From NCBI GenBank assembly GCA_016208345.1, contig JACQYG010000093.1, positions 1-9,911 of the forward strand: 9,911 bases of DNA, given 5' to 3'. The notes under the pieces are model-generated. The model saw only the letters and a program-made list of their open reading frames with translations, ran no database searches and had not been told where the DNA came from. This DNA comes from Chloroflexota bacterium (GTDB taxonomy: Bacteria > Chloroflexota > DTOL01 > JACQYG01). Positions 1-6,173 of this stretch are shown here, in pieces (the stretch's first letter is position 1; every line of letters starts with the position of its first letter). Position numbers and translations under genes: made by a program.

Positions 1-1
1 A

Positions 2-163
2 CTCAACTGGTTCGATAGCCAGCTCACCATCGGCTTCCTGGAAGGCATCAACAGCCTCATCCAAGCCGCCAAGGCGAGAGCCAGAGGATACCGAACCAAC
101 AGAAATATCATCACCATGGCTTACCTTATTGCAGGTAAGCTGGATTTCGGGTTACCCACTTGA
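2..163 (+). CDS. C-terminal end of an ISL3-family transposase (5' part outside window)
   Basis: Reading from base 2, 53 codons end in TGA at 161-163. The peptide carries the run GFLEGINSLIQAAKARARGY (residues 11-30 of the visible part), followed by a hydrophobic stretch ending in GKLDF. This pattern (an E-G-x-N-x-x-I-Q segment, then K-x-R-A-R-G-Y/F-R) is the usual C-terminal end of DDE transposases of the ISL3 family, where the Glu is the last acidic residue of the catalytic triad; here it would be Glu14 of the visible part. The rest of the gene lies upstream of the window, so whether the copy is intact cannot be judged. The family call comes from the recognised terminal motif only. Confidence 0.72.
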   Translation, partial: LNWFDSQLTIGFLEGINSLIQAAKARARGYRTNRNIITMAYLIAGKLDFGLPT

Positions 164-177
164 AACAGCGAAGAACC
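159..177. mobile_element. Probable right terminal inverted repeat of the ISL3-type element
   Basis: Read inward from the outer end on the minus strand this is GGTTCTTCGCTGTTTCAAG. It overlaps the transposase stop codon, begins with GG, and resembles the GG-C/T-TCTTCG-type tips found on many ISL3 elements. The left end and left repeat are outside the window, so the boundary at 177 is inferred from position and motif. ISL3 elements usually duplicate 8 bp of target, which would make the target copy here the eight bases 178-185. Confidence 0.45.
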
Positions 178-225
178 TGATTTTCGATTTCTGATCTTCG
201 ATTTTAGATTTGACAATCGGCAATC
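178..225. repeat. Degenerate heptanucleotide tandem repeat, about seven units
   Basis: The plus strand divides into consecutive 7-base units from 177: CTGATTT / TCGATTT / CTGATCT / TCGATTT / TAGATTT / GACAATC / GGCAATC. The first five follow the pattern (C/T)(T/A/C)GAT(T/C)T, and the last two are a diverged form. The tract is AT-rich in a GC-rich surrounding, begins directly at the inferred IS end, and lies past the 3' end of the minus-strand membrane protein gene. It resembles the short tandemly repeated heptanucleotides (STRR) known from cyanobacteria; a function is not known here. Confidence 0.65.
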
Positions 226-271
226 GCAAGTCCTTAAGGCCCCCGACCAGGGCTCAGGGCACTCCAGGCAC
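226..271. other. Short non-coding gap after the repeat tract; no terminator recognised
   Basis: This is the space between the heptamer tract and the stop codon of the minus-strand membrane protein gene. It contains a small palindrome CCTTAAGG at 232-239, but no hairpin followed by a T-run in the direction needed to end the minus-strand gene. I see nothing else in it. Confidence 0.4.
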
Positions 272-3244
272 CTACTTCTCCATCCGGATCTCCACCAGAG
301 ACACGGCGTTATCTTGGGCCAGCCCGGAAGCCGTCTTGACCTCAAGTCGTTGGCCCGAGATCGGATCGTACATGCCCACAACGACGAAGTATTCCCCGGG
401 CGCCAACCCCTCGGGCAAACGGATGACGTGCTGGTCACGGATGATCTCACCCCTGACCCAACTGGTGGTGGGCAAGAGGCCCGCGCCTGGCTGGCCATCG
501 TGCTGGGCCGCCAGGCGCCCGTGAGAATCCAGCACATGGACGAAAACGGTATAAGGTACATCCATGCCCTCCAGGGATTGCCAGTAGAGGGTGAGCGGTA
601 GGACATCCCCCGGCCTTAGAGCTTTGGTGCCGATGTCGTAGCCAATCAGCTTGATGGCATTGCCAAATTGAGCTTCCAGGTGGGTTTCTATTCTCGGCAC
701 CACGAAGGTCCGGGGCCGACCTTTCACCCTTACCATCCCCAGGTCCACCCAGTCGCCGCTGCGACGGGTCCAGCGTATAGCGGTGAGACGCTCTTTGTTG
801 TCAGCAGAGACGTACATGCCGACGATGAGTCGGTAGTCGCCATCCGGTATGTCCCTTGGTAGAAGGAGGTGCTGCTGATCTCGTACCACCTCGTCCCGAA
901 GCCATCGGGAGGTGGGATAAGAACCGCCCAGGGGTTGGCTGTCGCGCCCGGCCACCAGCTTGCCTGCACCGTCCAAAAGCTGCAGGAATACCACGTGATC
1001 CTGTAGGGGCCTGCGGATGGCCTGCCACAACAAGGTCACTACCAGGTCATCGCCTGGCTGGAAGGAGTCGCCGGCCAGGCCATAGCCATAGAGTGAGATC
1101 TCATTGTCCAGGTTGCCCCGCACCACTTTCTGGATGCCCAACGCCTCCAGAGAATCGGACTCCATCCAGCCGGGAATGGTGAGCTCCTTGCCGTGCACGG
1201 GCACCTTCAAGGGAAAAGACTCCAGGGCCGGCGCTGGCCAGGGCTGGAGCACCTTCACCGATCCCAGCGTCACCAGGGCCTCCCGGTTGGTGCTGCCCGA
1301 TACCTTCAGCCCCTGCAAGGTAGAAGATGAATAAACGGTTACGACCAGGTTGTACTCGCCCGGGGGGGTGCCCAGGAGCACTGGCAGGTCATAGGTATCC
1401 ATCACCACCTCGCCTGGACGCCAGGCAGTGACCGGATAACCGCCGCGGACCGGGGTGCCGTCCCTCTGGCCCACCAGGAGCCCCTGGGGGCTCACGAGTC
1501 GCAAAGACACCTGGTAGTTTTGGGCCAGCTTCCTGGGTGCCTGCCAGTACAGGGTCACCCGGAGCTTCTTGCCTGCCACCACACCCGCAGCGGAGTTGCG
1601 GGGCCGGCGGTGCTGGGCCACCAACTCGTAGTCCAGGTCGTAGCCAAGGAGCTGCAGCCTGCCCTCGAAATCCACCAGTCGCGAGAACTGGGGGTTGGGC
1701 GGCTGAAATTGGGGGCCAGGCTGAACCTTGATCAGGGGGCCGAAGGAGGCCAGGGAATATTCCTGCTCCATCCCCGGTGAGGGGCGGGTCAGATACACGG
1801 CACGTCCCGAGGCCACCTGGGCCCTGGCGGCTTGAAGGCGCTGGGGTTCGGTGTCCGCCGGAATGGGCAGCAGATCGGGCCGGTAGCCCTGGGTCTCCTG
1901 GAAGTAGCGCAACAGGCTCATCTCTCCCAGGATGCCCACCACCGCCGCGTTCTCCTCCATGGGCTGGCGCAGGATGTCGATGCCGTAGTCGTGGGCGGCC
2001 CAACGGCGACTGGCATCTACCCGCGGCAAATTCGTGATCAGCAGGAATATCGGCAGCCCCAGGGCAATGGCATACCCGGCCAGGGAGACGAGCCCGGAGA
2101 AGAGCTTCTCCAAGGCCAGGCCCCCGGCCACCAGCAGACGGAGGCGTCCAGCGGTACCGTTAGCCAGGCGCAGGCCCGCTATTTGCTGCATCGCCTCCAT
2201 GCCAGCCCCGATCCATTGGGTCCAAAGCGCCAGGAATGGGATAAAGAAGATCTCCACGTCGGCCACCCGGTAGTTTGCGGCAAAGACCAGGTAGGTCAGG
2301 GTAGCCAGGGCCAAGAAAGCCCAACGCCGGGGCCAGCGCAGGACCAGCCAGGCCAGGCCCACCAGGCCGGTAACGATCCCCGCCCAGGTGAACTCTTTAC
2401 CCATCAGCCCCCAGAGAAATGACACTCCCCTTGTCTCCTGGGCCATGGGGTTGGCGGCCAGGAAGACACCGTAATCTGCGCCGCCAATCCAGGAGAGAAA
2501 CCCTGCCAGGGTATTTCGATAGGTCTCGTCTAAAGACGAGGTGACCAGGCCCCGCAGCGGGAGGTATAAATACAGCGCCAGGGGGACCAGAAACGCCAGC
2601 CCCAGGCGCAGGAGCTGCCTGGGGCTTCTGGCCAGGCCAGGGTTGCCCCACAAGATATAGAGCGCCAGAGCTGGCCCCAGCAAGATCATGGTTCGATGGT
2701 GAGCCAGGCTCACGCCTAAGACGAAGGCCAGCAAAGTCAACGTGCGGTTGCTCAGAGCGGGATGCGCGCCCCAGCGCAGGGCCAGGTACAAGGCCAGCAC
2801 CAGGAAGAGCGCGTTCAGGGCATACACCTCGGCAATGACCGCCTGGGACCAGAAGATAGTGGATGACGCCAGGATGGTGGCAGCGCTCAGGGACGCCAGC
2901 CGTCCCAGACCCAAGCCCCGGCTCACCAGGTAGGCCAGGGCGACGGAGGCGCTGGCGAAAAGGCCGCTCAAGAGGTTCACCCGATACGCAACATCGTAGA
3001 TCGGGAGAAGGGTGAAGAGTTTGGCGATCAAAAGATAAAGGGGATAACCGGTGGGATGAGCTATGCCCAAAAGAAAGCTGACCAACTGCAGTTCCAGGCT
3101 ATCGTCGTAGATGGTGGCCACCGACGGCGCCATCGTGCGCAGATAGAGGGCAAAAGTGCCGGCCAACAGGACGGACGGCAGGCTCAGGTCCGCATGCCGG
3201 AGAAAGGATTGCCAGTACTGTTTTACATCAAGAAACAGGCTCAT
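272..3244 (-). CDS. DUF2723/TMEM260-type membrane glycosyltransferase with three C-terminal sandwich-like repeats
   Basis: This is a 990-residue polytopic membrane protein. Residues 46-75 contain the DUF2723 signature: an acidic cluster YDDSLELQ, then GIAHPTGYPLY, then AKLFTLLP and YRVNLLSGLFA. That fold belongs to the GT-C-like protein O-mannosyltransferase/TMEM260 group, which uses a lipid-linked sugar on the outer face of the membrane. About ten or more hydrophobic segments fill residues 20-405. After residue 410 the protein is soluble and presumably extracytoplasmic. Residues 523-988 hold three copies of one domain, anchored by GY, LYWQ/LLWQ, (R/H)D, a P-x3-W-x3-E run, and G(E/D)Y. The ATG at 3244 has only a weak ribosome site but lies about 60 bases behind a strong promoter. 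No adjacent sugar-pathway gene identifies donor or acceptor, so the substrate is unknown. Confidence 0.8.
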   Translation of the reverse strand: MSLFLDVKQYWQSFLRHADLSLPSVLLAGTFALYLRTMAPSVATIYDDSLELQLVSFLLGIAHPTGYPLYLLIAKLFTLLPIYDVAYRVNLLSGLFASASVALAYLVSRGLGLGRLASLSAATILASSTIFWSQAVIAEVYALNALFLVLALYLALRWGAHPALSNRTLTLLAFVLGVSLAHHRTMILLGPALALYILWGNPGLARSPRQLLRLGLAFLVPLALYLYLPLRGLVTSSLDETYRNTLAGFLSWIGGADYGVFLAANPMAQETRGVSFLWGLMGKEFTWAGIVTGLVGLAWLVLRWPRRWAFLALATLTYLVFAANYRVADVEIFFIPFLALWTQWIGAGMEAMQQIAGLRLANGTAGRLRLLVAGGLALEKLFSGLVSLAGYAIALGLPIFLLITNLPRVDASRRWAAHDYGIDILRQPMEENAAVVGILGEMSLLRYFQETQGYRPDLLPIPADTEPQRLQAARAQVASGRAVYLTRPSPGMEQEYSLASFGPLIKVQPGPQFQPPNPQFSRLVDFEGRLQLLGYDLDYELVAQHRRPRNSAAGVVAGKKLRVTLYWQAPRKLAQNYQVSLRLVSPQGLLVGQRDGTPVRGGYPVTAWRPGEVVMDTYDLPVLLGTPPGEYNLVVTVYSSSTLQGLKVSGSTNREALVTLGSVKVLQPWPAPALESFPLKVPVHGKELTIPGWMESDSLEALGIQKVVRGNLDNEISLYGYGLAGDSFQPGDDLVVTLLWQAIRRPLQDHVVFLQLLDGAGKLVAGRDSQPLGGSYPTSRWLRDEVVRDQQHLLLPRDIPDGDYRLIVGMYVSADNKERLTAIRWTRRSGDWVDLGMVRVKGRPRTFVVPRIETHLEAQFGNAIKLIGYDIGTKALRPGDVLPLTLYWQSLEGMDVPYTVFVHVLDSHGRLAAQHDGQPGAGLLPTTSWVRGEIIRDQHVIRLPEGLAPGEYFVVVGMYDPISGQRLEVKTASGLAQDNAVSLVEIRMEK

Positions 3245-3261
3245 TCTTTGCCAGTAAAGAA
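3244..3261. repeat. TTCTT-N8-AAGAA inverted repeat at the membrane protein start (copy 1)
   Basis: The 18 bases TTCTTTGCCAGTAAAGAA have inverted ends and overlap the first base of the minus-strand ATG. A near copy, identical at 16 of 18 positions, sits at 6842-6859 upstream of the thiolase gene. It could be an operator or a structure in the mRNA leader, but two copies are too few to tell it from chance. Confidence 0.3.
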
Positions 3262-3310
3262 AAATTCCCAGGCCACGCTGGCCCGGTCGTCGGTCAAGCC
3301 GATGCTGGCC

Positions 3311-3339
3311 ATTATAGCATGTGGTAGCCGCCGGGGCAA
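3311..3339 (-). promoter_or_regulatory. Promoter of the membrane glycosyltransferase gene (extended -10)
   Basis: On the minus strand, TTGCCC (3339-3334) is followed after exactly 17 bases by a perfect TATAAT (3316-3311), preceded by TG one base upstream (TGCTATAAT). This is a consensus extended -10 sigma-70-type promoter. Transcription would begin near 3304, leaving an untranslated leader of about 60 bases before the ATG at 3244. Confidence 0.6.
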
Positions 3340-3352
3340 TCCAAACAGTGAT

Positions 3353-3381
3353 TTGCTAAGGTGGCACGCTTGTGATAGAAT
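3353..3381 (+). promoter_or_regulatory. Promoter of the GNAT-ATPase-tmk gene set (extended -10)
   Basis: TTGCTA (3353-3358) is separated by 17 bases from TAGAAT (3376-3381), which has TG one base upstream (TGATAGAAT). The predicted start of transcription is near 3388, about 23 bases before the TTG start of the GNAT gene. It is divergent from the minus-strand promoter, and the two -35 boxes are only 13 bases apart (3340-3352). Confidence 0.5.
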
Positions 3382-3410
3382 TAATCAAGAATGTAGAACC
3401 GAGGTGACCA

Positions 3411-4445
3411 TTGATCAGAGCCGCAGGGGTCGGCGACATCATTGCCCTCAAGCAATTACGTCAATACATGCCCATCAGCGTCAATGGAGCAACGAGCCCA
3501 TCGGCCTGGGCATCCCTGTTGGCCCTTTCTAGTGCTTTCCCGCCCGCCGGGCGCACTATCGTCTCCCTGGTGTATGCTGAGAATGGGCAACTCTGGGGTT
3601 CCGTGCAGGCCAGGGCCCGGCGCAAGCGTCACGAATGGGAGATCATCAACCTATCTGGCACTAGCCGGGTGAGTGAGTCTCTGGAGCTGTTGCCGGAGAA
3701 GGTCTTCGCCGCCTTGCTGGAGCACCTGACCAGGGTCCTGGGCGAGCGAGGCGCCATGCGCATCTTCGCCAAGAGCCCTGGCGATGCCCCGGGATTTGAC
3801 GCCTTTGCCCGGGCCGGCTACTCGGTCTACGGTCACGAAGACCTGTTCCGTCTGGACGGCGCCAGTGCGCTGGGGGTTAGGGGGGCAACGCCCCCTTTTG
3901 CTCAAGAGCCAGACCTGCCTGAAGGCGCTACTATTCGTCCGCAGAGGGACGACGATGCCTGGCCAATACATCAACTCTACGGTTCCATCACGCCCAAAGT
4001 GATGCAACAGGCCCAGGGGCTCTCCAGCGATGATTGGGGGTTGCCCAAAGGCCGATGGCCAGGGTCCTTTGGAGGCCACGGTAGGGGCCGTTATGTCCTG
4101 GAGGTGGAAGGCCAGGTCCAGGGTTTTCTCTTGGTGGTCCGGGCTACCAAAACAGTGGAGATCATGGTTCACCCCGAGGCGTACCATTACGCCGCGGCAT
4201 TGTTGAGACAAGGGCTCAGCGAGCTGGCACCGGCAGCGGGGATCTATTGCGCTCTGCCTGAGCATCAGGGGAGTCTGAGCCACGTCCTGGAAGAAACAGG
4301 GTTCCGGCACCAGGGCAGCCAGGCTCTCCTGGTGAAACACATGGTGGCCAGGATCAGGGAGAGAGAGCGAGTGCTGAAGCCGGTCCTGGAGCGTGGGTTG
4401 GAGCCGGCAGCCAAAGCGCCCATCTACTCCAACCGGAAGTCATAA
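3411..4445 (+). CDS. GNAT-like protein with two acetyltransferase-type halves
   Basis: This is a 344-residue soluble protein starting at TTG 3411, chosen because GAGGTG (3401-3406) sits at ribosome-site distance and the promoter just upstream leaves room for only a short leader. The N-terminal half (about 1-150) begins IRAAGVGDI, like the first strand and helix of a GNAT fold, and ends with GFDAFARAGYSVYGHEDLFRL (128-148), typical of the last helix and strand. The second half (about 174-312) repeats the plan: TIRPQRDDDAWPIHQLY at the start, RYVLEVEGQVQGFLLV in the middle, and LEETGFRHQGSQALLVKHM at the end. No canonical Q/R-x2-G-x-G/A acetyl-CoA loop is obvious in either half, so catalysis is unproven. 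A basic tail (313-344) follows. The substrate is unknown. The next gene begins 56 bases downstream on the same strand, which suggests cotranscription. Confidence 0.62.
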   Translation: MIRAAGVGDIIALKQLRQYMPISVNGATSPSAWASLLALSSAFPPAGRTIVSLVYAENGQLWGSVQARARRKRHEWEIINLSGTSRVSESLELLPEKVFAALLEHLTRVLGERGAMRIFAKSPGDAPGFDAFARAGYSVYGHEDLFRLDGASALGVRGATPPFAQEPDLPEGATIRPQRDDDAWPIHQLYGSITPKVMQQAQGLSSDDWGLPKGRWPGSFGGHGRGRYVLEVEGQVQGFLLVVRATKTVEIMVHPEAYHYAAALLRQGLSELAPAAGIYCALPEHQGSLSHVLEETGFRHQGSQALLVKHMVARIRERERVLKPVLERGLEPAAKAPIYSNRKS

Positions 4446-4449
4446 CCCT

Positions 4450-4495
4450 GGCCCGCCCGACACGCCCGTAGACGGTGGACCGGGCGGCCGGTTTT
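4450..4495 (+). terminator. Possible GC-rich hairpin with short T-run after the GNAT gene
   Basis: CCGCCCG (4453-4459) pairs with CGGGCGG (4481-4487), and with a one-base bulge the stem extends to G4450-G4451 pairing with C4488-C4489. Only four Ts follow (4492-4495). It could be a weak or partial terminator between the GNAT and ATPase genes. The loop is long (about 21 bases) and the T-run short, so read-through is likely. Confidence 0.3.
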
Positions 4496-4501
4496 ACATA
4501 A

Positions 4502-6085
4502 ATGATACAGTTGGATACAACCCAGAAGGGGCAACCATATGATAACGATGTCCCGGAGTTGAACTCCGGGACATCGTTGGACGACCTGGACGCGCTGCTC
4601 AATGCCCTGCCGGACCAGTTATTGCGGCGGCTTCGGGAGATGAACGGTCAGGGCGACCTGCTGGAAGTGGTGCTGGACCTGGGCCGATGCCCCGAGGCCC
4701 GCTTCGCCGATCGGGAGGTGGCCCTCAGTGACCGGGAGGTCACGGAGGCCGACATCAACTACGTGGTATCCCACATCGGCGATTTCGGCGACGACAACCG
4801 GGCGGGCATCCCTCGAACGCTGCACCGCATCTCCGCCATCCGCAACCGTAAGGGCCGCATCGTGGGCCTTACCTGCCGGGTGGGGAGGGCGGTGTACGGC
4901 ACCATGGACATCATCCGGGACATCGTGGAGTCCGGGAAGAGCATCCTGCTCCTGGGACGCCCAGGCGTCGGCAAGACCACCATGCTGCGGGAGGTGGCCC
5001 GGGTCCTCTCGGAGAAGAAGCGGGTGGTGGTGGTCGACACCTCCAACGAGATCGCCGGGGATGGCGACATACCGCATCCTGGCATCGGCCGGGCCCGACG
5101 TATGCAGGTGGTGACGCCAGCCCTGCAACACGGGGTGATGATCGAGGCGGTGGAGAACCATATGCCTGAAGTGATCATCATCGACGAGATAGGCACTGAG
5201 CTGGAGGCGGCGGCCGCCCGGACCATCGCCGAGCGCGGGGTACAATTGGTGGGCACTGCCCACGGCAACACCCTGGAGAATCTGATGATGAACCCGACGC
5301 TCTCCGACTTGATCGGTGGCATCCAGTCGGTGACCCTGGGCGACGAGGAAGCCCGGAGGCGGGGGACCCAGAAGTCCATCCTGGAGCGCAAGGCACCTCC
5401 CACCTTCAACGTGGTGGTTGAGATCCAGGACTGGCAGCGGCTGGCGGTGCACCACAACGTGGCCGAGACGGTGGACTCCATCCTGCGGGGCCAGCCCATC
5501 CCGGCGGAGCTGCGCTACCGCGACGAGAGCGGTCAGGTCCAGCGCATGGAGGAGAGACTACACTTCAAGGCTCCCCGGGAGAAGCCCACTACTTTCAAGC
5601 CTACCGCGCCCTTGCCCACTACCCGCGTATACCCCTACGGCATCAGCCAGAATTATCTGGAAGAGGCTATCAAGGAGATGCGCCTGCCGGTGGTCATCAG
5701 CCGGGACATCAATGACACCGACATTGTCATGACGCTGAAAAGCTACTACCGCAAGAAGCCCCAGCCCTTGCGTGACGCCGAGTCCAGCGGCATACCGGTG
5801 TACGTCATCCGGAGCAACTCCATTTTACAGATGGAGAACTGCCTGGCGGGCATTTATGACATTAACGTGGATATGAGCCTGGACCCACTGACCCTGGTCC
5901 TGCAGGAGACCGAGGAGGCCATCGGCCAGGTCATGTCCGAGTCCAGGCCCGTGGAACTGGCGCCTCAGTCCTCCTACATCCGGCGCCTGCAGCACCAGAT
6001 GGCGGAGAAGGCCAATCTGGCCTCCCGCAGCCGGGGCCGGGAACCCTACCGGCGGGTGCGGATCTTCAAGGGTGAGGAAGACTAA
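4502..6085 (+). CDS. R3H-domain AAA-type ATPase, SpoIIIAA/Ycf45-like
   Basis: This is a 527-residue protein if started at ATG 4502. Residues 26-115 form the family's N-terminal region (DDLDALLNALP, then DLLEVVLDLGRCPEARF). The RecA-like ATPase core has Walker A GRPGVGKTT at 152-160 (Lys158) and Walker B EVIIIDEIG at 223-231 (Asp228, Glu229), with GTAHGNTLENL at 251-261 as sensor region. Residues 375-470 form a second domain, and residues 491-522 are an R3H nucleic-acid-binding motif (R494-x3-H498, then GREPYRRVRIF). The family is found in Cyanobacteria, plastids (Ycf45) and Chloroflexota; the ATPase core is related to SpoIIIAA and secretion ATPases, and its cellular role is not settled. The start is uncertain: ATG 4502 has no ribosome site, and in-frame TTGs at 4559 and 4577 lie in or at the edge of a perfect palindrome. 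Conserved family sequence begins only near residue 26, so codons 1-25 may not be translated. Confidence 0.85.
   Translation: MIQLDTTQKGQPYDNDVPELNSGTSLDDLDALLNALPDQLLRRLREMNGQGDLLEVVLDLGRCPEARFADREVALSDREVTEADINYVVSHIGDFGDDNRAGIPRTLHRISAIRNRKGRIVGLTCRVGRAVYGTMDIIRDIVESGKSILLLGRPGVGKTTMLREVARVLSEKKRVVVVDTSNEIAGDGDIPHPGIGRARRMQVVTPALQHGVMIEAVENHMPEVIIIDEIGTELEAAAARTIAERGVQLVGTAHGNTLENLMMNPTLSDLIGGIQSVTLGDEEARRRGTQKSILERKAPPTFNVVVEIQDWQRLAVHHNVAETVDSILRGQPIPAELRYRDESGQVQRMEERLHFKAPREKPTTFKPTAPLPTTRVYPYGISQNYLEEAIKEMRLPVVISRDINDTDIVMTLKSYYRKKPQPLRDAESSGIPVYVIRSNSILQMENCLAGIYDINVDMSLDPLTLVLQETEEAIGQVMSESRPVELAPQSSYIRRLQHQMAEKANLASRSRGREPYRRVRIFKGEED
4539..4562 (+). other. Possible 7-codon leader ORF (MITMSRS) overlapping the ATPase start
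   Basis: ATG 4539 follows AGAAGGGG (4524-4531) at a suitable ribosome-site distance and opens a short frame that ends with TGA at 4560-4562, in the centre of the palindrome. The stop overlaps the in-frame ATPase codon TTG at 4559-4561 as TTGA, an arrangement that can allow re-initiation. It may equally be chance. No expression evidence exists. Confidence 0.2.
4544..4578. repeat. Perfect palindrome, 17-bp arms around one central base, in the 5' part of the ATPase gene
   Basis: The left arm AACGATGTCCCGGAGTT (4544-4560), central G (4561) and right arm (4562-4578), which is the exact reverse complement of the left, make a 35-base palindrome. As RNA it would form a stem of about 14 pairs with a small loop. 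It lies within the longest reading frame of the ATPase, where it encodes NDVPELNSGTSL, and just upstream of the conserved protein region. A mobile palindromic repeat or a leader hairpin controlling translation are both possible. Confidence 0.9.
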
Positions 6086-6173
6086 CTGGATAATTCCACA
6101 ACCGAGGCGGGCGAATGTCAGGGTCGATTTTTCGGCATCGCCTACTCGATGTCCTTGGCCAGGAGCGAATAGA
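6086..6173 (+). other. Gap between the ATPase and tmk, with the ribosome site that fixes the tmk start
   Basis: These 88 bases could be read as an N-terminal extension of thymidylate kinase from GTG 6072, but the 34 residues so added have no resemblance to the family. AGGAG at 6161-6165 stands 8 bases before TTG 6174, exactly where homology begins. I therefore read this stretch as non-coding. No clear promoter or terminator is seen in it. Confidence 0.65.

Noticed and set aside
178..225. CRISPR-like array from the repeated units
   Set aside because: Units are 7 bases with no spacers; this is a simple tandem repeat, and no cas gene is present.
1389..2651. Several frames on both strands inside the membrane glycosyltransferase gene
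   Set aside because: They are Pro/Gly/Arg-rich translations of a GC-rich coding region. The 990-residue frame is continuous and has domain and repeat structure.
4619..5499. Two long minus-strand frames opposite the R3H ATPase
   Set aside because: Both are shadows of the conserved ATPase core and show no ribosome site, promoter or family motif.
6110..6142. GGCGAATG and CATCGCC as a terminator stem between the ATPase and tmk
   Set aside because: The stem needs a bulge, the loop is long and no T-run follows the 3' arm.
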